Below are positions 25,153 through 34,191 of a DNA stretch of 64,000 bases, piece after piece. The translations under genes and the position numbers were made by a program. The notes beneath the pieces are model-generated. The model worked only from the letters and a program-made list of their open reading frames with translations, made no database searches and was not told the DNA's origin. Every line of letters begins with the position of its first letter. Position 1 is the first letter of the stretch. Where the stretch lies: NCBI RefSeq assembly GCF_002236105.1, contig NZ_NIWU01000010.1:54357-118356 (forward strand). Direction: 5' to 3'. The stretch is from Pseudomonas umsongensis. GTDB taxonomy: Bacteria; Pseudomonadota; Gammaproteobacteria; Pseudomonadales; Pseudomonadaceae.

Positions 25153-25671
25153 TTACAACGGCATCGTGTAATGCAGCGCGTAACTTTCTATACCATCGTT
25201 CGGGCTGGTAATCCCGGCATTGGAATAGTGCGTCGCGCGAACTCCGACTTCATGCCCACCGGCAAAGCGCAGGCCCACACCTAAGCGATCCTCGAACTGA
25301 AACGCGCTGCCCAGTTCATTGCTTTCGACTTCAGTACTGGCGAACACCGCCACGCCAAACCCGAGCTCGACGTAAGGCTTAACGCTCTGACCGGCGAACT
25401 CGTAAACAAACACTGGCGAAAATGAAAGGCTGTGATTGCTGGTGGTCTCGTCGCCATCCCAATAGGTGTAGGCGCCGCTCCAGTAACCGGTTAAACGACC
25501 CACGTCGCTCTGCCACCAACTCTTGTCCCAATCGAATTGCATGCCCAATCGATAAGTCATGGTTGATTCGCCGGTCTGACCGACTCCGAACTCCACGCCT
25601 GCTGCTTGCGAAGTGAAACTGTGCCCCATCAATGCAGCCGCAATCGCGGCCAAACAAAATAGTCGCTTCAT
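25153..25671 (-). CDS. pagL: Lipid A 3-O-deacylase
   Basis: 172-aa outer-membrane beta-barrel enzyme that removes the 3-position acyl chain from lipid A. It has a signal peptide (cleavage after SQAA, about residue 24) and the PagL active-site set: His148-Tyr-Ser150 with Glu162 (THYSNAGI...DGIES). Length matches P. aeruginosa PagL. Position between murI and the photolyase cluster equals that of PA4661. Regulation cannot be read from the short upstream region. Confidence 0.9.
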   Translation of the reverse strand: MKRLFCLAAIAAALMGHSFTSQAAGVEFGVGQTGESTMTYRLGMQFDWDKSWWQSDVGRLTGYWSGAYTYWDGDETTSNHSLSFSPVFVYEFAGQSVKPYVELGFGVAVFASTEVESNELGSAFQFEDRLGVGLRFAGGHEVGVRATHYSNAGITSPNDGIESYALHYTMPL

Positions 25672-25788
25672 AGAAACATCCTTATCCCAACGATTACGTT
25701 CGGTATTTTATTGATCTACGTTCACAGCTATAGAAGTCGACGGTTATTCAGAAGTTCAGCCCAAATTCTTCCTCTGCCCAGAATTTGC

Positions 25789-26580
25789 TTACTCTTCAAA
25801 GCTTCGCACAACACCAGCGTTATTCCACAGTATCGGCAATATATTTGTGAAATGAACAGGATCGGCGCTCGTCCAGAATTGCGCAGCACGAGCAGGCCCG
25901 GCGGCCAGTAATTCGCGCTCGGCGAGCAAGCGCTGAAGCTGACGCGCAACCGCCGCACCTGTATCGATCAGGCTGATGTCGTCGGGGATCATCTGTTTGA
26001 GCAAGGGCTTGAGGAAAGGGTAATGGGTGCAGCCCAGGATGATGGTGTCGGCACCCTCGGCAAGCAGCGGCCGGACGTAACGCTCCAGCAGCTGGTGCAG
26101 GACGGGACTGTGCAAGTCGCCTTTTTCGATCAACTCGACCAACCCCGGGCAAGGTTGGGTGATCACTCGAACGTCGGTGGCGAAGCGGTCGAGCAACGCG
26201 GCGAACTTGGCGCTCTGCAGGGTTCCCGTCGTGGCCAGCACGCCGACCACGCCACTGCGGGTAGCGGCAGCGGCCGGCTTGACGGCGGGCTCCATGCCGA
26301 CGATGGGCCATTGCGGGTAATCGCGACGCAAGTCGGCAACACCGGCGACAGTGGCGGTGTTGCAGGCCAGGACAAGGGCCTTGGCGCCCTGGCGTTGAAA
26401 AAACTCGGCCATGACGCTGCAACGCTGCTGGATAAATTCCGGGGTTTTCTCGCCGTAGGGAATGTTCCCGCAATCGGCGACATACAACAGGGATTCGTCA
26501 GGCAACAAACGCTGGATCTCGGCTAGCACCGAAAGCCCGCCGACACCGGAGTCGAATACGCCAATCGGCGCTTCACGCAT
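25789..26580 (-). CDS. murI: Glutamate racemase
   Basis: 263-aa cytosolic enzyme interconverting L- and D-glutamate to supply peptidoglycan synthesis. The two catalytic cysteines are in ACNTAT (Cys73) and GCTHYP (Cys184), and the N-terminal GVFDSGVGGLSV is standard. The ATG at 26580 overlaps the moeB stop by 8 bases, so it is last of the hemA-prfA-prmC-moeB-murI operon. Confidence 0.95.
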   Translation of the reverse strand: MREAPIGVFDSGVGGLSVLAEIQRLLPDESLLYVADCGNIPYGEKTPEFIQQRCSVMAEFFQRQGAKALVLACNTATVAGVADLRRDYPQWPIVGMEPAVKPAAAATRSGVVGVLATTGTLQSAKFAALLDRFATDVRVITQPCPGLVELIEKGDLHSPVLHQLLERYVRPLLAEGADTIILGCTHYPFLKPLLKQMIPDDISLIDTGAAVARQLQRLLAERELLAAGPARAAQFWTSADPVHFTNILPILWNNAGVVRSFEE

Positions 26581-27328
26581 GCTTGGGCCCACAGACGCTG
26601 CAACCCGGATCTCGCTTGACTCGCAATTCGCGAAAGCGCGAACCCAAGGCGTCGATCAGCAGCAGGCGCCCTACCAGCGGCTCGCCGAATCCGGCCAGCA
26701 ACTTCAACGCTTCAAGCGCTTGCAGGCTGCCGACCAGTCCCACCAACGGCCCGACCACCCCGGCCTCACTGCAGGTCAATTCAGCTTCGCTGCCGTGCCC
26801 ATATAGACAGTGGTAGCACGGGCTTTCTGCTCGACGCGGATCGAACACCGACAACTGCCCTTCAAGGCGAATCGCCGCACCACTGACCAGCGGCTTGCTG
26901 GCGCTCACGCAAGCCGCGTTGACCGCTTCACGGGTGGAGAAATTGTCCGAGCAATCGAGGACCAGGTCTACGGCGGCGACAGTAGCGGCCAGGGAATCTT
27001 CATCGAGTGCTGCACGATGAGCGATCAAGCGGATTTCGGGGTTGATCGCCGTCAGGCGCTTGATTGCCGAATCGACTTTGCCCATGCCGACGCTGTCGGT
27101 GTCGTGAATGATCTGGCGCTGCAGGTTGGTCAGGTCGACCGTGTCGAAATCCGCCAGATGTAATTCGCCAACCCCTGCGGCGGCGAGGTACAGCGCCACC
27201 GGCGCACCAAGGCCACCGAGGCCGACGATCAATACTCGGCTGTCCTTGAGCCGCAACTGGCCGTCGATATCGATGTGTTGCAGCAGAATCTGCCGACTGT
27301 AACGCAGCAACTCCTGATCATTCAGCAC
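26573..27328 (-). CDS. moeB: MoeB/ThiF-type adenylyltransferase
   Basis: 251-aa E1-like enzyme that adenylates the C-terminus of a ubiquitin-fold sulfur carrier (MoaD in molybdopterin synthesis). The ATP-binding motif is GLGGLGAPVA (36-45). Zinc cysteines are Cys171/Cys174 and Cys243/Cys246, and Cys186 sits at the family's conserved catalytic position. It overlaps prmC by 7 bases and murI by 8. Because a separate ThiF may not exist, it could also serve thiamine synthesis, which is inference. Confidence 0.92.
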   Translation of the reverse strand: MLNDQELLRYSRQILLQHIDIDGQLRLKDSRVLIVGLGGLGAPVALYLAAAGVGELHLADFDTVDLTNLQRQIIHDTDSVGMGKVDSAIKRLTAINPEIRLIAHRAALDEDSLAATVAAVDLVLDCSDNFSTREAVNAACVSASKPLVSGAAIRLEGQLSVFDPRRAESPCYHCLYGHGSEAELTCSEAGVVGPLVGLVGSLQALEALKLLAGFGEPLVGRLLLIDALGSRFRELRVKRDPGCSVCGPKHA

Positions 27329-28152
27329 GGCAGGCGCCCCAGACTGATGCGTTGGTGACCGCCCAGATCGGTGCGGCTGTGAACTTGCTCGAAACCGCGG
27401 GTCAACAGCAAATCGCGGACGGCCTCGGCCTGATCGTAACCATGCTCGAGCATCAGCCAGCCGCCCGTGTCGAGATGGTCCGGCGCCTGGGCGACGATCA
27501 GACGCAGATCATCAAGCCCGTCGACACCGGCCACCAGGGCGCTGGCCGGTTCAAAACGCACATCGCCCTCGACCAGGTGCGGGTCGGTGGCTGCAATGTA
27601 GGGCGGGTTACTGATGATCAGTTGAAAACGTTGACCTTCCAGGGCGCTGAACCAATGGCTGCTCAGTACCTTGGCGTTATTCAGATGCAGGCGTTGGCGA
27701 TTGCGTTCGGCCAGGGCTACGGCTTCCAGCACGCGATCCACGGCAGTGACGCTCCAGGCCGGACGCTCGCTGGCCAGGGCCAAGGCAATCGCGCCACTGC
27801 CAGTGCCCAGGTCGAGTACGTTGGCGGGGGTGGCCGGCAACAGCTCCAACGCGGCCTCCACCAGCAACTCGGTGTCTGGCCGCGGGATCAGCGTGTGCGG
27901 CGCAACTTCCAGGTCGAGCTTCCAGAAACCTTGCTGGCCAAGAATGTACGCCACCGGTTCACCGCTGCGGCGGCGCTGCAAATACTCGGCGAAGGTCAAC
28001 GCCGCTTCGCTCGGCACGATGCGTTCCGGCCAGGTGTGCAGGAAGCTGCGGGACTTGCCCAGCGCAGCCGCCAGCAACAGTTCGGCATCCAGGCGCGCCG
28101 TGGGCGAGTCGGGCAGATCGGCTGCACGCAACAAACTGGCAATGATCGTCAT
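27322..28152 (-). CDS. prmC: Release factor glutamine methyltransferase PrmC
   Basis: 276-aa SAM-dependent enzyme that methylates the glutamine of the GGQ motif in RF1 and RF2. It has the SAM motif DLGTGSG (114-120) and the substrate motif NPPY (182-185). Its start lies immediately after the prfA stop (TAAATG), so it is coupled to the gene of its own substrate. Confidence 0.95.
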   Translation of the reverse strand: MTIIASLLRAADLPDSPTARLDAELLLAAALGKSRSFLHTWPERIVPSEAALTFAEYLQRRRSGEPVAYILGQQGFWKLDLEVAPHTLIPRPDTELLVEAALELLPATPANVLDLGTGSGAIALALASERPAWSVTAVDRVLEAVALAERNRQRLHLNNAKVLSSHWFSALEGQRFQLIISNPPYIAATDPHLVEGDVRFEPASALVAGVDGLDDLRLIVAQAPDHLDTGGWLMLEHGYDQAEAVRDLLLTRGFEQVHSRTDLGGHQRISLGRLPC

Positions 28153-29235
28153 TTACTCACCTATCGCGGCCAGTTGATCGGCCTGGTACTCGGCCAGCAA
28201 CGGCTCGATCACGGCATCGACGCCCCCGGCGAGGATTTCGTCGAGCGAATACAGCGTCAGGTTCACCCGGTGGTCGGTCACCCGGCCCTGGGCAAAGTTG
28301 TAGGTACGGATACGTTCGGAGCGGTCCCCCGAGCCCACCAGCAGCTTGCGCTCACTGGCGATGGCATTGGCGGCGGCACTGGTTTGCTGGTCATTGAGCT
28401 TGGCCGACAGCCAGGACATCGCCCGCGCACGGTTCTTGTGCTGCGAACGCTCTTCCTGGCACTCCACGACAATACCGGACGGCAAGTGTGTGATGCGGAT
28501 CGCCGAATCGGTCTTGTTCACGTGCTGACCGCCCGCACCGGAGGAGCGGTAGGTATCGATGCGCAGGTCTGCCGGGTTGATCTCGATCGCTTCCTGCTCG
28601 TCCGGCTCGGGCAACACCGCCACGGTGCAGGCCGACGTGTGGATGCGTCCCTGGGACTCGGTCGCCGGCACCCGTTGCACGCGGTGGGCGCCGGACTCGA
28701 ACTTCAGCTTGCCATAGACGTTGTCGCCTTCGACTCGCGCAATCACTTCCTTATAGCCGCCGTGTTCACCCTCGTTTTCCGAGAGGATCTCCACCCGCCA
28801 GCCGCGACGCTCGGCGTAACGCGAGTACATGCGGAACAAGTCGCCAGAGAAAATCGCCGCCTCGTCACCGCCGGTGCCGGCGCGGATTTCGAGGAATACG
28901 TTGCGCCCGTCATTCGGGTCCTTGGGCAGCAACATGCGTTGCAGGTTGGCTTCGAGCTCGACCAGGCGCTCCTTGGCTTCGCGGACTTCTTCCACGGCCA
29001 TCTCCCGCATGTCCGGGTCGCTATCCTTGAGCAGCGCCTGGGCGCCTTCGAGGTCGCCCTGCACCTTGAGCAACTGTTTGTAGGTTTCGACGATCGGCTC
29101 GACTTCCGCGTATTCCTTGGAATAGGCACGGAACTTGTTTTGATCGGAAATGACCTCGCCATCGCCAAGCAAGGCGGTCAATTCCTCGAAACGGTCCTGG
29201 AGGATGTCCAGCTTATTGAGCAGTGACGCTTTCAT
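28153..29235 (-). CDS. prfA: Peptide chain release factor 1
   Basis: 360-aa RF1, which recognises UAA and UAG and triggers peptide release. GGQ is at 235-237. The codon-recognition PAT motif is at 190-192. Length is standard. It overlaps the hemA stop by 4 bases (ATGA). Confidence 0.97.
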   Translation of the reverse strand: MKASLLNKLDILQDRFEELTALLGDGEVISDQNKFRAYSKEYAEVEPIVETYKQLLKVQGDLEGAQALLKDSDPDMREMAVEEVREAKERLVELEANLQRMLLPKDPNDGRNVFLEIRAGTGGDEAAIFSGDLFRMYSRYAERRGWRVEILSENEGEHGGYKEVIARVEGDNVYGKLKFESGAHRVQRVPATESQGRIHTSACTVAVLPEPDEQEAIEINPADLRIDTYRSSGAGGQHVNKTDSAIRITHLPSGIVVECQEERSQHKNRARAMSWLSAKLNDQQTSAAANAIASERKLLVGSGDRSERIRTYNFAQGRVTDHRVNLTLYSLDEILAGGVDAVIEPLLAEYQADQLAAIGE

Positions 29236-30521
29236 TGCGGTTTCTTATCCGAAAAGCTATCCGATGAGCCCTCACCGAGGGCAAAGAGTTCCTGGGCCAT
29301 CGCCAGCGCATCGAGGCGACCTTCGGCAGAGAGCTTTTTCAACTGCACGCTCGGTGCGTGCAAGAGTTTATTGGTCAGGCCGCGCGCCAGTTGCACCAGC
29401 ACCTCCTCGGGGCTGCTGCCATTGGCCAGCAGGCGCTGGGCCTTTTGCAATTCTTCGTCGCGCAAGCGTTCGCTCTGTTGACGATAGGCCTTGAGCACGT
29501 CCACCGCCGCCAACTCACGCAGGCGCACCATGAAGTCTTCGGCGCCCACCGAGACCATCTCTTCGGCCGCCTGGGCTGCACCCTGGCGACTCTTGAGGTT
29601 CTCGGCGACCACTTCGTGGAGATCGTCGACGCTGTAGAGGTATACGTCGTCCAACTCGCCGACTTCTGGCTCGATATCCCGTGGCACGGCAATATCGACC
29701 ATGAAGATCGGTTTGTGCTTGCGCAGTTTCAGGGCGCTTTCAACGGCGCCCTTGCCAAGGATCGGCAACTGGCTCGCCGTGGAACTGATGACAATGTCGC
29801 TGCGCACCAACTCTGCCGGAATGTCCGATAGCAGCACCGCATGGGCGCCAAACTGCTCGGCCAGAATACTCGCGCGCTCCAGCGTGCGGTTGGCCACCAC
29901 GATACGTTTCACGCCCAGGTCGTGCAGATGACGGGCGACCAGTGTAATGGTCTCGCCGGCACCGATCAGCAAGGCCTGGCTACGTTGCAGGTCACTGAAG
30001 ATCTGTTTGGCCAGGCTGACCGCGGCAAACGCCACGGACACCGGGTTCTCGCCGATGGCGGTGTCGGTGCGCACTTGCTTGGCCGCATTGAACGTCGCCT
30101 GGAACAAGCGCCCGAGCAACGGTCCGACGGTGCCGGCCTCGCGAGCCACGGCGTAGGCCGACTTCATCTGGCCGAGGATCTGCGGCTCGCCCAACACCAG
30201 CGAATCAAGCCCGGAAGCGACTCGCATCATGTGACGAACTGCCGCATCGTCTTCGTGCACATAAGCACTCGCACGCAGCTCATCGAGGCTCAAATGATGA
30301 TATTCGGCCAGCCAGCGCAACACGGTATCCGCCGACAGGTGATCCTGCTCTATATAGAGTTCACTGCGATTGCAGGTGGAGAGGATCGCAGCTTCGCGGC
30401 TGTCGGTGAGTCGGCAGAGCTGCTGCAAGGCCTCGACCAGCTGTTCAGGGGTAAAGGCCACGCGCTCGCGGACGTCTACTGAAGCAGTCTTGTGGTTAAT
30501 ACCGAGTGCAAGGAAGGCCAT
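29232..30521 (-). CDS. hemA: Glutamyl-tRNA reductase
   Basis: 429-aa enzyme that reduces glutamyl-tRNA to glutamate-1-semialdehyde, the first committed step of C5 heme synthesis. The catalytic Cys50 is in STCNRSELY. The NADPH-binding LLIGAGETI segment and a C-terminal dimerisation helix follow. It leads the five-gene leftward operon. The upstream divergent region has a possible TTGTTC-17-GACAAT promoter; family knowledge suggests oxygen and heme-level control, which I cannot see here. Confidence 0.96.
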   Translation of the reverse strand: MAFLALGINHKTASVDVRERVAFTPEQLVEALQQLCRLTDSREAAILSTCNRSELYIEQDHLSADTVLRWLAEYHHLSLDELRASAYVHEDDAAVRHMMRVASGLDSLVLGEPQILGQMKSAYAVAREAGTVGPLLGRLFQATFNAAKQVRTDTAIGENPVSVAFAAVSLAKQIFSDLQRSQALLIGAGETITLVARHLHDLGVKRIVVANRTLERASILAEQFGAHAVLLSDIPAELVRSDIVISSTASQLPILGKGAVESALKLRKHKPIFMVDIAVPRDIEPEVGELDDVYLYSVDDLHEVVAENLKSRQGAAQAAEEMVSVGAEDFMVRLRELAAVDVLKAYRQQSERLRDEELQKAQRLLANGSSPEEVLVQLARGLTNKLLHAPSVQLKKLSAEGRLDALAMAQELFALGEGSSDSFSDKKPQ

Positions 30522-30835
30522 TCAAAGTCGCTGGTGGTGACGTGAAGCCGGCAATTGTCCTACTTCGTCAGATTCAGAACAACTACTCGATATCTATTGG
30601 CCTGGTAGGCGGTATCCCGACCTGCGATCCATTCTCGTTTCAGCCTTTGTAGGAGCTGCCGCAGGCTGCGATCTTTTGATCTTGAAAAAGCAAAATCAAA
30701 AGATCGCAGCCTGCGGCAGCTCCTACAGGGTGGGGCCGGGCATGGGGTGTGACGGTAAATTGCCGGGGCCGGTTATGTTTGACCGAAGGCTTGTGTCATG
30801 ATGATCCGACCGCAGGTTAGTCGTCCTCTTCCTAT
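30522..30835. other. hemA-lbcA divergent intergenic region
   Basis: The 314-base gap holds the promoters of both operons and one family B palindrome. Candidate sites include a weak leftward promoter (TTGTTC-17-GACAAT) and TTGACC near 30779 for lbcA. No gene is seen. Confidence 0.5.
30648..30727. repeat. Inverted repeat (family B)
   Basis: Perfect or near-perfect 33-base arms, 30648-30680 and 30695-30727, of the TGTAGGAGCTGCCGCAGG unit, separated by a 14-base loop. Confidence 0.9.
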
Positions 30836-32560
30836 ATGAATAGATCTTCCGCGTTGCTCCTCGCCCTCGTCTTTCTCAGCGGCTGCCAGGCCTTGGCTCC
30901 CGTGTCGACGGATGACCCGTCGCCGGTCGAAGACTCCACCCCGGCCCCTGAAAAGCCCAAGGTCTACAGTTCATTCAGCGAAGACACCGTCTTCAGCCTG
31001 CTGAGTGCGGAGCTGGCTGGCCAGCGCAATCGTTTCGACATCGCCCTGGACAACTACGTGACCCAGGCCATCAATACCCAGGATCCGGGCATCTCCGAGC
31101 GGGCATTCCGCATTGCCGAGTACCTGGGCGCCGACCAGGCCGCCCTGGACACGGCACTGATCTGGGCCAAAAACGCGCCGGACGACCTTGAGGCCCAGCG
31201 GGCCGCCGCCGTGCAGTTGGCACGCGCCGGGCGCTATGACGATTCCATGGTCTACATGGAGAAAGTGCTGCAGGGCAAGGGCGATACCCATTTCGACTTC
31301 CTCGCTCTGTCCGCGGCCGATACCGACCAGGACACGCGCAATGGCCTGATGAAAAGTTTTGACCGTTTGCTGCAGCGCCACCCGAACAACGGCCAGCTGA
31401 TTTTCGGCAAGGCTTTGCTGCTGCAACAGGATGGCGACACCAAAGGCGCACTGACCCTGCTGGAAGACAATCCGCCGGACGATGGAGAAATCGCCCCCAT
31501 CCTGCTGCGCGCACGCTTGCTGCAGTCCCTTGATCGCGGCGACGAAGCCTTGCCCCTGCTGCAAAAAAGCATCAAGAAGTATCCGGATGACAAGCGCCTT
31601 CGCCTGACTTACGCGCGCATGCTGGTTGAACAGGACCGCATGGATGATGCCAAGGCCGAGTTCTCAAGCCTGGTGCAGCAATACCCCGAAGACGACGACC
31701 TGCGTTATTCCCTGGCGCTCGTCTGCCTGGAGGCCAAGGCCTGGGACGAGGCCAAGGGCTACCTTGAAGACCTGATCGCCCGTGACAGCCATGTCGACTC
31801 GGCGCACCTGAACCTTGGGCGCATTGCTGAAGAACGTAACGATCCCCAAGGCGCGCTGATCGAGTACGGCCAGGTCGGCCCGGGTAACGACTATTTGCCT
31901 GCACAACTGCGTCAGGCCGACATTCTGATGAATAACGGCAAGACTGCCGAAGCCCAGCGCAAGCTGGCGGCAGAGCGCGATGAGCAACCGGACTATGCGA
32001 TCCAGTTGTACCTGATCGAAGCCGAAACCCTGTCCGCCAACAAACAGGGGGACAAGGCCTGGAAAGTCCTGGAACAAGCCCTGCAAAAATACCCGGACGA
32101 CCTGAATCTGCTTTATACCCGCGCCATGCAGGCGGAAAAACGCAATGACCTGGCACAAATGGAAAAAGACCTGCGCCTGATCATCAAGCGCGATCCAGAC
32201 AATGCCATGGCATTGAACGCCCTCGGTTATACCCTGTCTGACCGCACGACGCGGTACGCCGAAGCCAAGGCGCTGATCGAGCAAGCGCACCGGATCACTC
32301 CGGAAGACCCGGCGGTTCTCGACAGCCTCGGCTGGGTGAACTACCGCATGGGCAATCTCGACGAAGCCGAGCGCCTGCTGCGCCAGGCCCTGGAGCGCTT
32401 CCCCGACCAGGAAGTCGCCGCCCACCTCGGTGAAGTCCTGTGGGCCAATGGCAAGCAACGCGAAGCGCGGCAAATCTGGGGCAAGTTCCTCAAGGATCAG
32501 CCCGACAGCCCTACCCTGCGCAGTACCATCAAGCGCCTGACCGGATCAGAGACTCTTTAA
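30836..32560 (+). CDS. lbcA: TPR-repeat outer-membrane lipoprotein LbcA
   Basis: 574-aa lipoprotein with lipobox FLSGC (Cys17), a short acidic/proline linker, then tandem tetratricopeptide repeats across the rest of the protein. Repeat units such as PEDPAVLDSLGWVNYRMGN and PDNAMALNALGYTLSDR are clear. It occupies the same position as P. aeruginosa PA4667 (LbcA), next to hemA and lolB. LbcA binds and activates the periplasmic carboxyl-terminal protease CtpA, which degrades peptidoglycan hydrolases. The name rests on synteny and layout. Confidence 0.85.
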   Translation: MNRSSALLLALVFLSGCQALAPVSTDDPSPVEDSTPAPEKPKVYSSFSEDTVFSLLSAELAGQRNRFDIALDNYVTQAINTQDPGISERAFRIAEYLGADQAALDTALIWAKNAPDDLEAQRAAAVQLARAGRYDDSMVYMEKVLQGKGDTHFDFLALSAADTDQDTRNGLMKSFDRLLQRHPNNGQLIFGKALLLQQDGDTKGALTLLEDNPPDDGEIAPILLRARLLQSLDRGDEALPLLQKSIKKYPDDKRLRLTYARMLVEQDRMDDAKAEFSSLVQQYPEDDDLRYSLALVCLEAKAWDEAKGYLEDLIARDSHVDSAHLNLGRIAEERNDPQGALIEYGQVGPGNDYLPAQLRQADILMNNGKTAEAQRKLAAERDEQPDYAIQLYLIEAETLSANKQGDKAWKVLEQALQKYPDDLNLLYTRAMQAEKRNDLAQMEKDLRLIIKRDPDNAMALNALGYTLSDRTTRYAEAKALIEQAHRITPEDPAVLDSLGWVNYRMGNLDEAERLLRQALERFPDQEVAAHLGEVLWANGKQREARQIWGKFLKDQPDSPTLRSTIKRLTGSETL

Positions 32561-32564
32561 GATT

Positions 32565-33182
32565 ATGTTTTTGCGCCACCTCATCGTTTTCAGTTTTATC
32601 GCCCTGCTCGCCGGCTGTGCGGGTTTCACTGCCCGCGAATCGGTCGTGGGCCACGGCAGCCCAGCGCAATGGCGCGAGCACAAACTGCAACTTGCGAGTC
32701 TTGATGGCTGGCAGATCGACGGCAAGATCGGCATCCGTGCGCCCAAGGACTCCGGCAGCGGCACGCTGTTCTGGCTGCAACGCCAGGAGTACTACGACAT
32801 CCGCCTCTCGGGCCCATTGGGTCGCGGTGCAGCGCGCCTGACCGGGCGTCCGGGCAAGGTTTCCCTGGAGGTCGCTAATCAGGGACGCTACGAAGCGCCT
32901 TCCCCGGATGCCCTGCTTGAAGAACAGCTGGGCTGGAAGCTGCCGGTTTCCAACCTGGCCTGGTGGGTCCGCGGGCTCCCCGCACCGGACAGCAAAAGCC
33001 GCCTGACGCTCGATGGCGACAGCCGTCTGGCCAACCTCGAACAGGACGGCTGGCAGGTCGAGTACACGGCCTACACCGAGCAGAATGGTTACTGGTTGCC
33101 CGAGCGGATCAAACTGCACGGCACCGACCTGGATGTCACGCTGGTGATCAAGGCCTGGCAACCACGCAAATTGGGGCAATGA
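32565..33182 (+). CDS. lolB: Outer-membrane lipoprotein receptor LolB
   Basis: 205-aa lipoprotein (lipobox LLAGC, Cys18) that accepts lipoproteins from LolA and inserts them in the outer membrane. The segment GWQIDGKIGIRAPKDSGSG followed by FWLQRQEYYDIRLSGPLG fits the family. It starts 4 bases after lbcA, so the lipoprotein and its insertion factor share an operon. Confidence 0.92.
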   Translation: MFLRHLIVFSFIALLAGCAGFTARESVVGHGSPAQWREHKLQLASLDGWQIDGKIGIRAPKDSGSGTLFWLQRQEYYDIRLSGPLGRGAARLTGRPGKVSLEVANQGRYEAPSPDALLEEQLGWKLPVSNLAWWVRGLPAPDSKSRLTLDGDSRLANLEQDGWQVEYTAYTEQNGYWLPERIKLHGTDLDVTLVIKAWQPRKLGQ

Positions 33183-33183
33183 C

Positions 33184-34035
33184 ATGCCAGCCAATCGCCT
33201 GACCCTGCCGTCGCCGGCCAAACTCAATTTGATGCTGCACATTCTGGGTCGCCGCGAAGACGGCTACCATGAGCTACAGACGCTGTTTCAATTTCTCGAC
33301 TACGGCGACGAAATCACCTTTGCCGTGCGCGACGACGGTGTCATTTGCCTGCACACCGAGTTCGAAGGCGTCCCCCACGACAGTAACTTGATCGTCAAGG
33401 CCGCGAAAAAACTTCAGGCGCAATCCGGCTGCTCGCTCGGTATTGATATCTGGATCGATAAAGTCCTGCCCATGGGCGGCGGCATCGGCGGCGGCAGTTC
33501 GAATGCCGCCACCACCCTGCTCGGCCTCAATCACCTCTGGCAACTGGGTTGGGACGAGGATCGGCTGGCCGCGCTGGGCTTGACGCTGGGCGCCGATGTC
33601 CCGGTTTTCGTGCGCGGCCATGCGGCTTTCGCCGAGGGCGTGGGCGAGAAACTGACCCCTGTCGACCCGGAGGAACCCTGGTATCTCGTGCTGGTGCCGC
33701 AAGTCTCTGTAAGTACGGCAGAAATTTTTTCAGATCCGTTGTTGACACGTAACACTCCTCCCATTAAAGTGCGCCCCGTTCCCAAGGGAAACAGTCGAAA
33801 TGACTGCTTGCCGGTGGTAGCAAGGCGTTATCCAGATGTACGTAACGCATTGAATTTGTTAGGTAATTTTACCGAAGCAAAACTCACCGGAACTGGAAGT
33901 TGTGTGTTTGGGGGCTTCCCAAGCAAAGCTGAAGCTGATAAAGTCTCGGCCCTTCTTACAGAGACCCTTACAGGGTTTGTAGCAAAAGGAAGCAACATCT
34001 CGATTTTGCATCGCAAGCTGCAAAGTCTGCTCTAA
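33184..34035 (+). CDS. ispE: 4-diphosphocytidyl-2-C-methyl-D-erythritol kinase
   Basis: 283-aa GHMP kinase of the MEP isoprenoid pathway. The ATP loop PMGGGIGGGSSN is at 96-107. Lys13 and Asp138 are the expected catalytic residues. It starts a base after the lolB stop. The last ~110 codons are markedly AT-richer and use different codons from the first part. A promoter-like TTGACA-17-TAAAGT (33742-33770) is embedded there, probably serving tRNA-Gln and prs. Confidence 0.94.
   Translation: MPANRLTLPSPAKLNLMLHILGRREDGYHELQTLFQFLDYGDEITFAVRDDGVICLHTEFEGVPHDSNLIVKAAKKLQAQSGCSLGIDIWIDKVLPMGGGIGGGSSNAATTLLGLNHLWQLGWDEDRLAALGLTLGADVPVFVRGHAAFAEGVGEKLTPVDPEEPWYLVLVPQVSVSTAEIFSDPLLTRNTPPIKVRPVPKGNSRNDCLPVVARRYPDVRNALNLLGNFTEAKLTGTGSCVFGGFPSKAEADKVSALLTETLTGFVAKGSNISILHRKLQSLL
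33742..33770 (+). promoter_or_regulatory. Putative sigma70 promoter inside ispE
   Basis: A perfect TTGACA (33742-33747) followed by a 17-base spacer and TAAAGT (33765-33770), inside the AT-rich 3' part of ispE. It would read into tRNA-Gln and prs about 300 bases downstream. Confidence 0.6.
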
Positions 34036-34071
34036 AGGAACCGATTACTGGGTAATCGTTGCAACAGATAC

Positions 34072-34146
34072 AGGGGCGTCGCCAAGCGGTAAGGCAGCAG
34101 GTTTTGATCCTGCCATGCGTTGGTTCGAATCCAGCCGCCCCTGCCA
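34072..34146 (+). tRNA. tRNA-Gln (UUG)
   Basis: 75 bases including encoded CCA. Acceptor stem AGGGGCG/CGCCCCT, anticodon stem GCAGG/CCTGC with loop TTTTGAT (anticodon TTG), and T-arm with GGTTCGAATCC. It lies between ispE and prs, in the same transcription direction. Confidence 0.97.
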
Positions 34147-34191
34147 TTTTCTATACTCATCCAGGTTACCCTCAGCCTCTAGGTACTGCGC

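Noticed and set aside
27352..29226. 624-aa plus-strand frame opposite prmC and prfA
   Set aside because: It spans two well-defined genes on the other strand and shows no domain or ribosome site.
33742..34035. Horizontal transfer of the ispE 3' end
   Set aside because: The protein stays a normal full-length IspE in a conserved neighbourhood, so a regulatory or expression cause is more likely than recent transfer.
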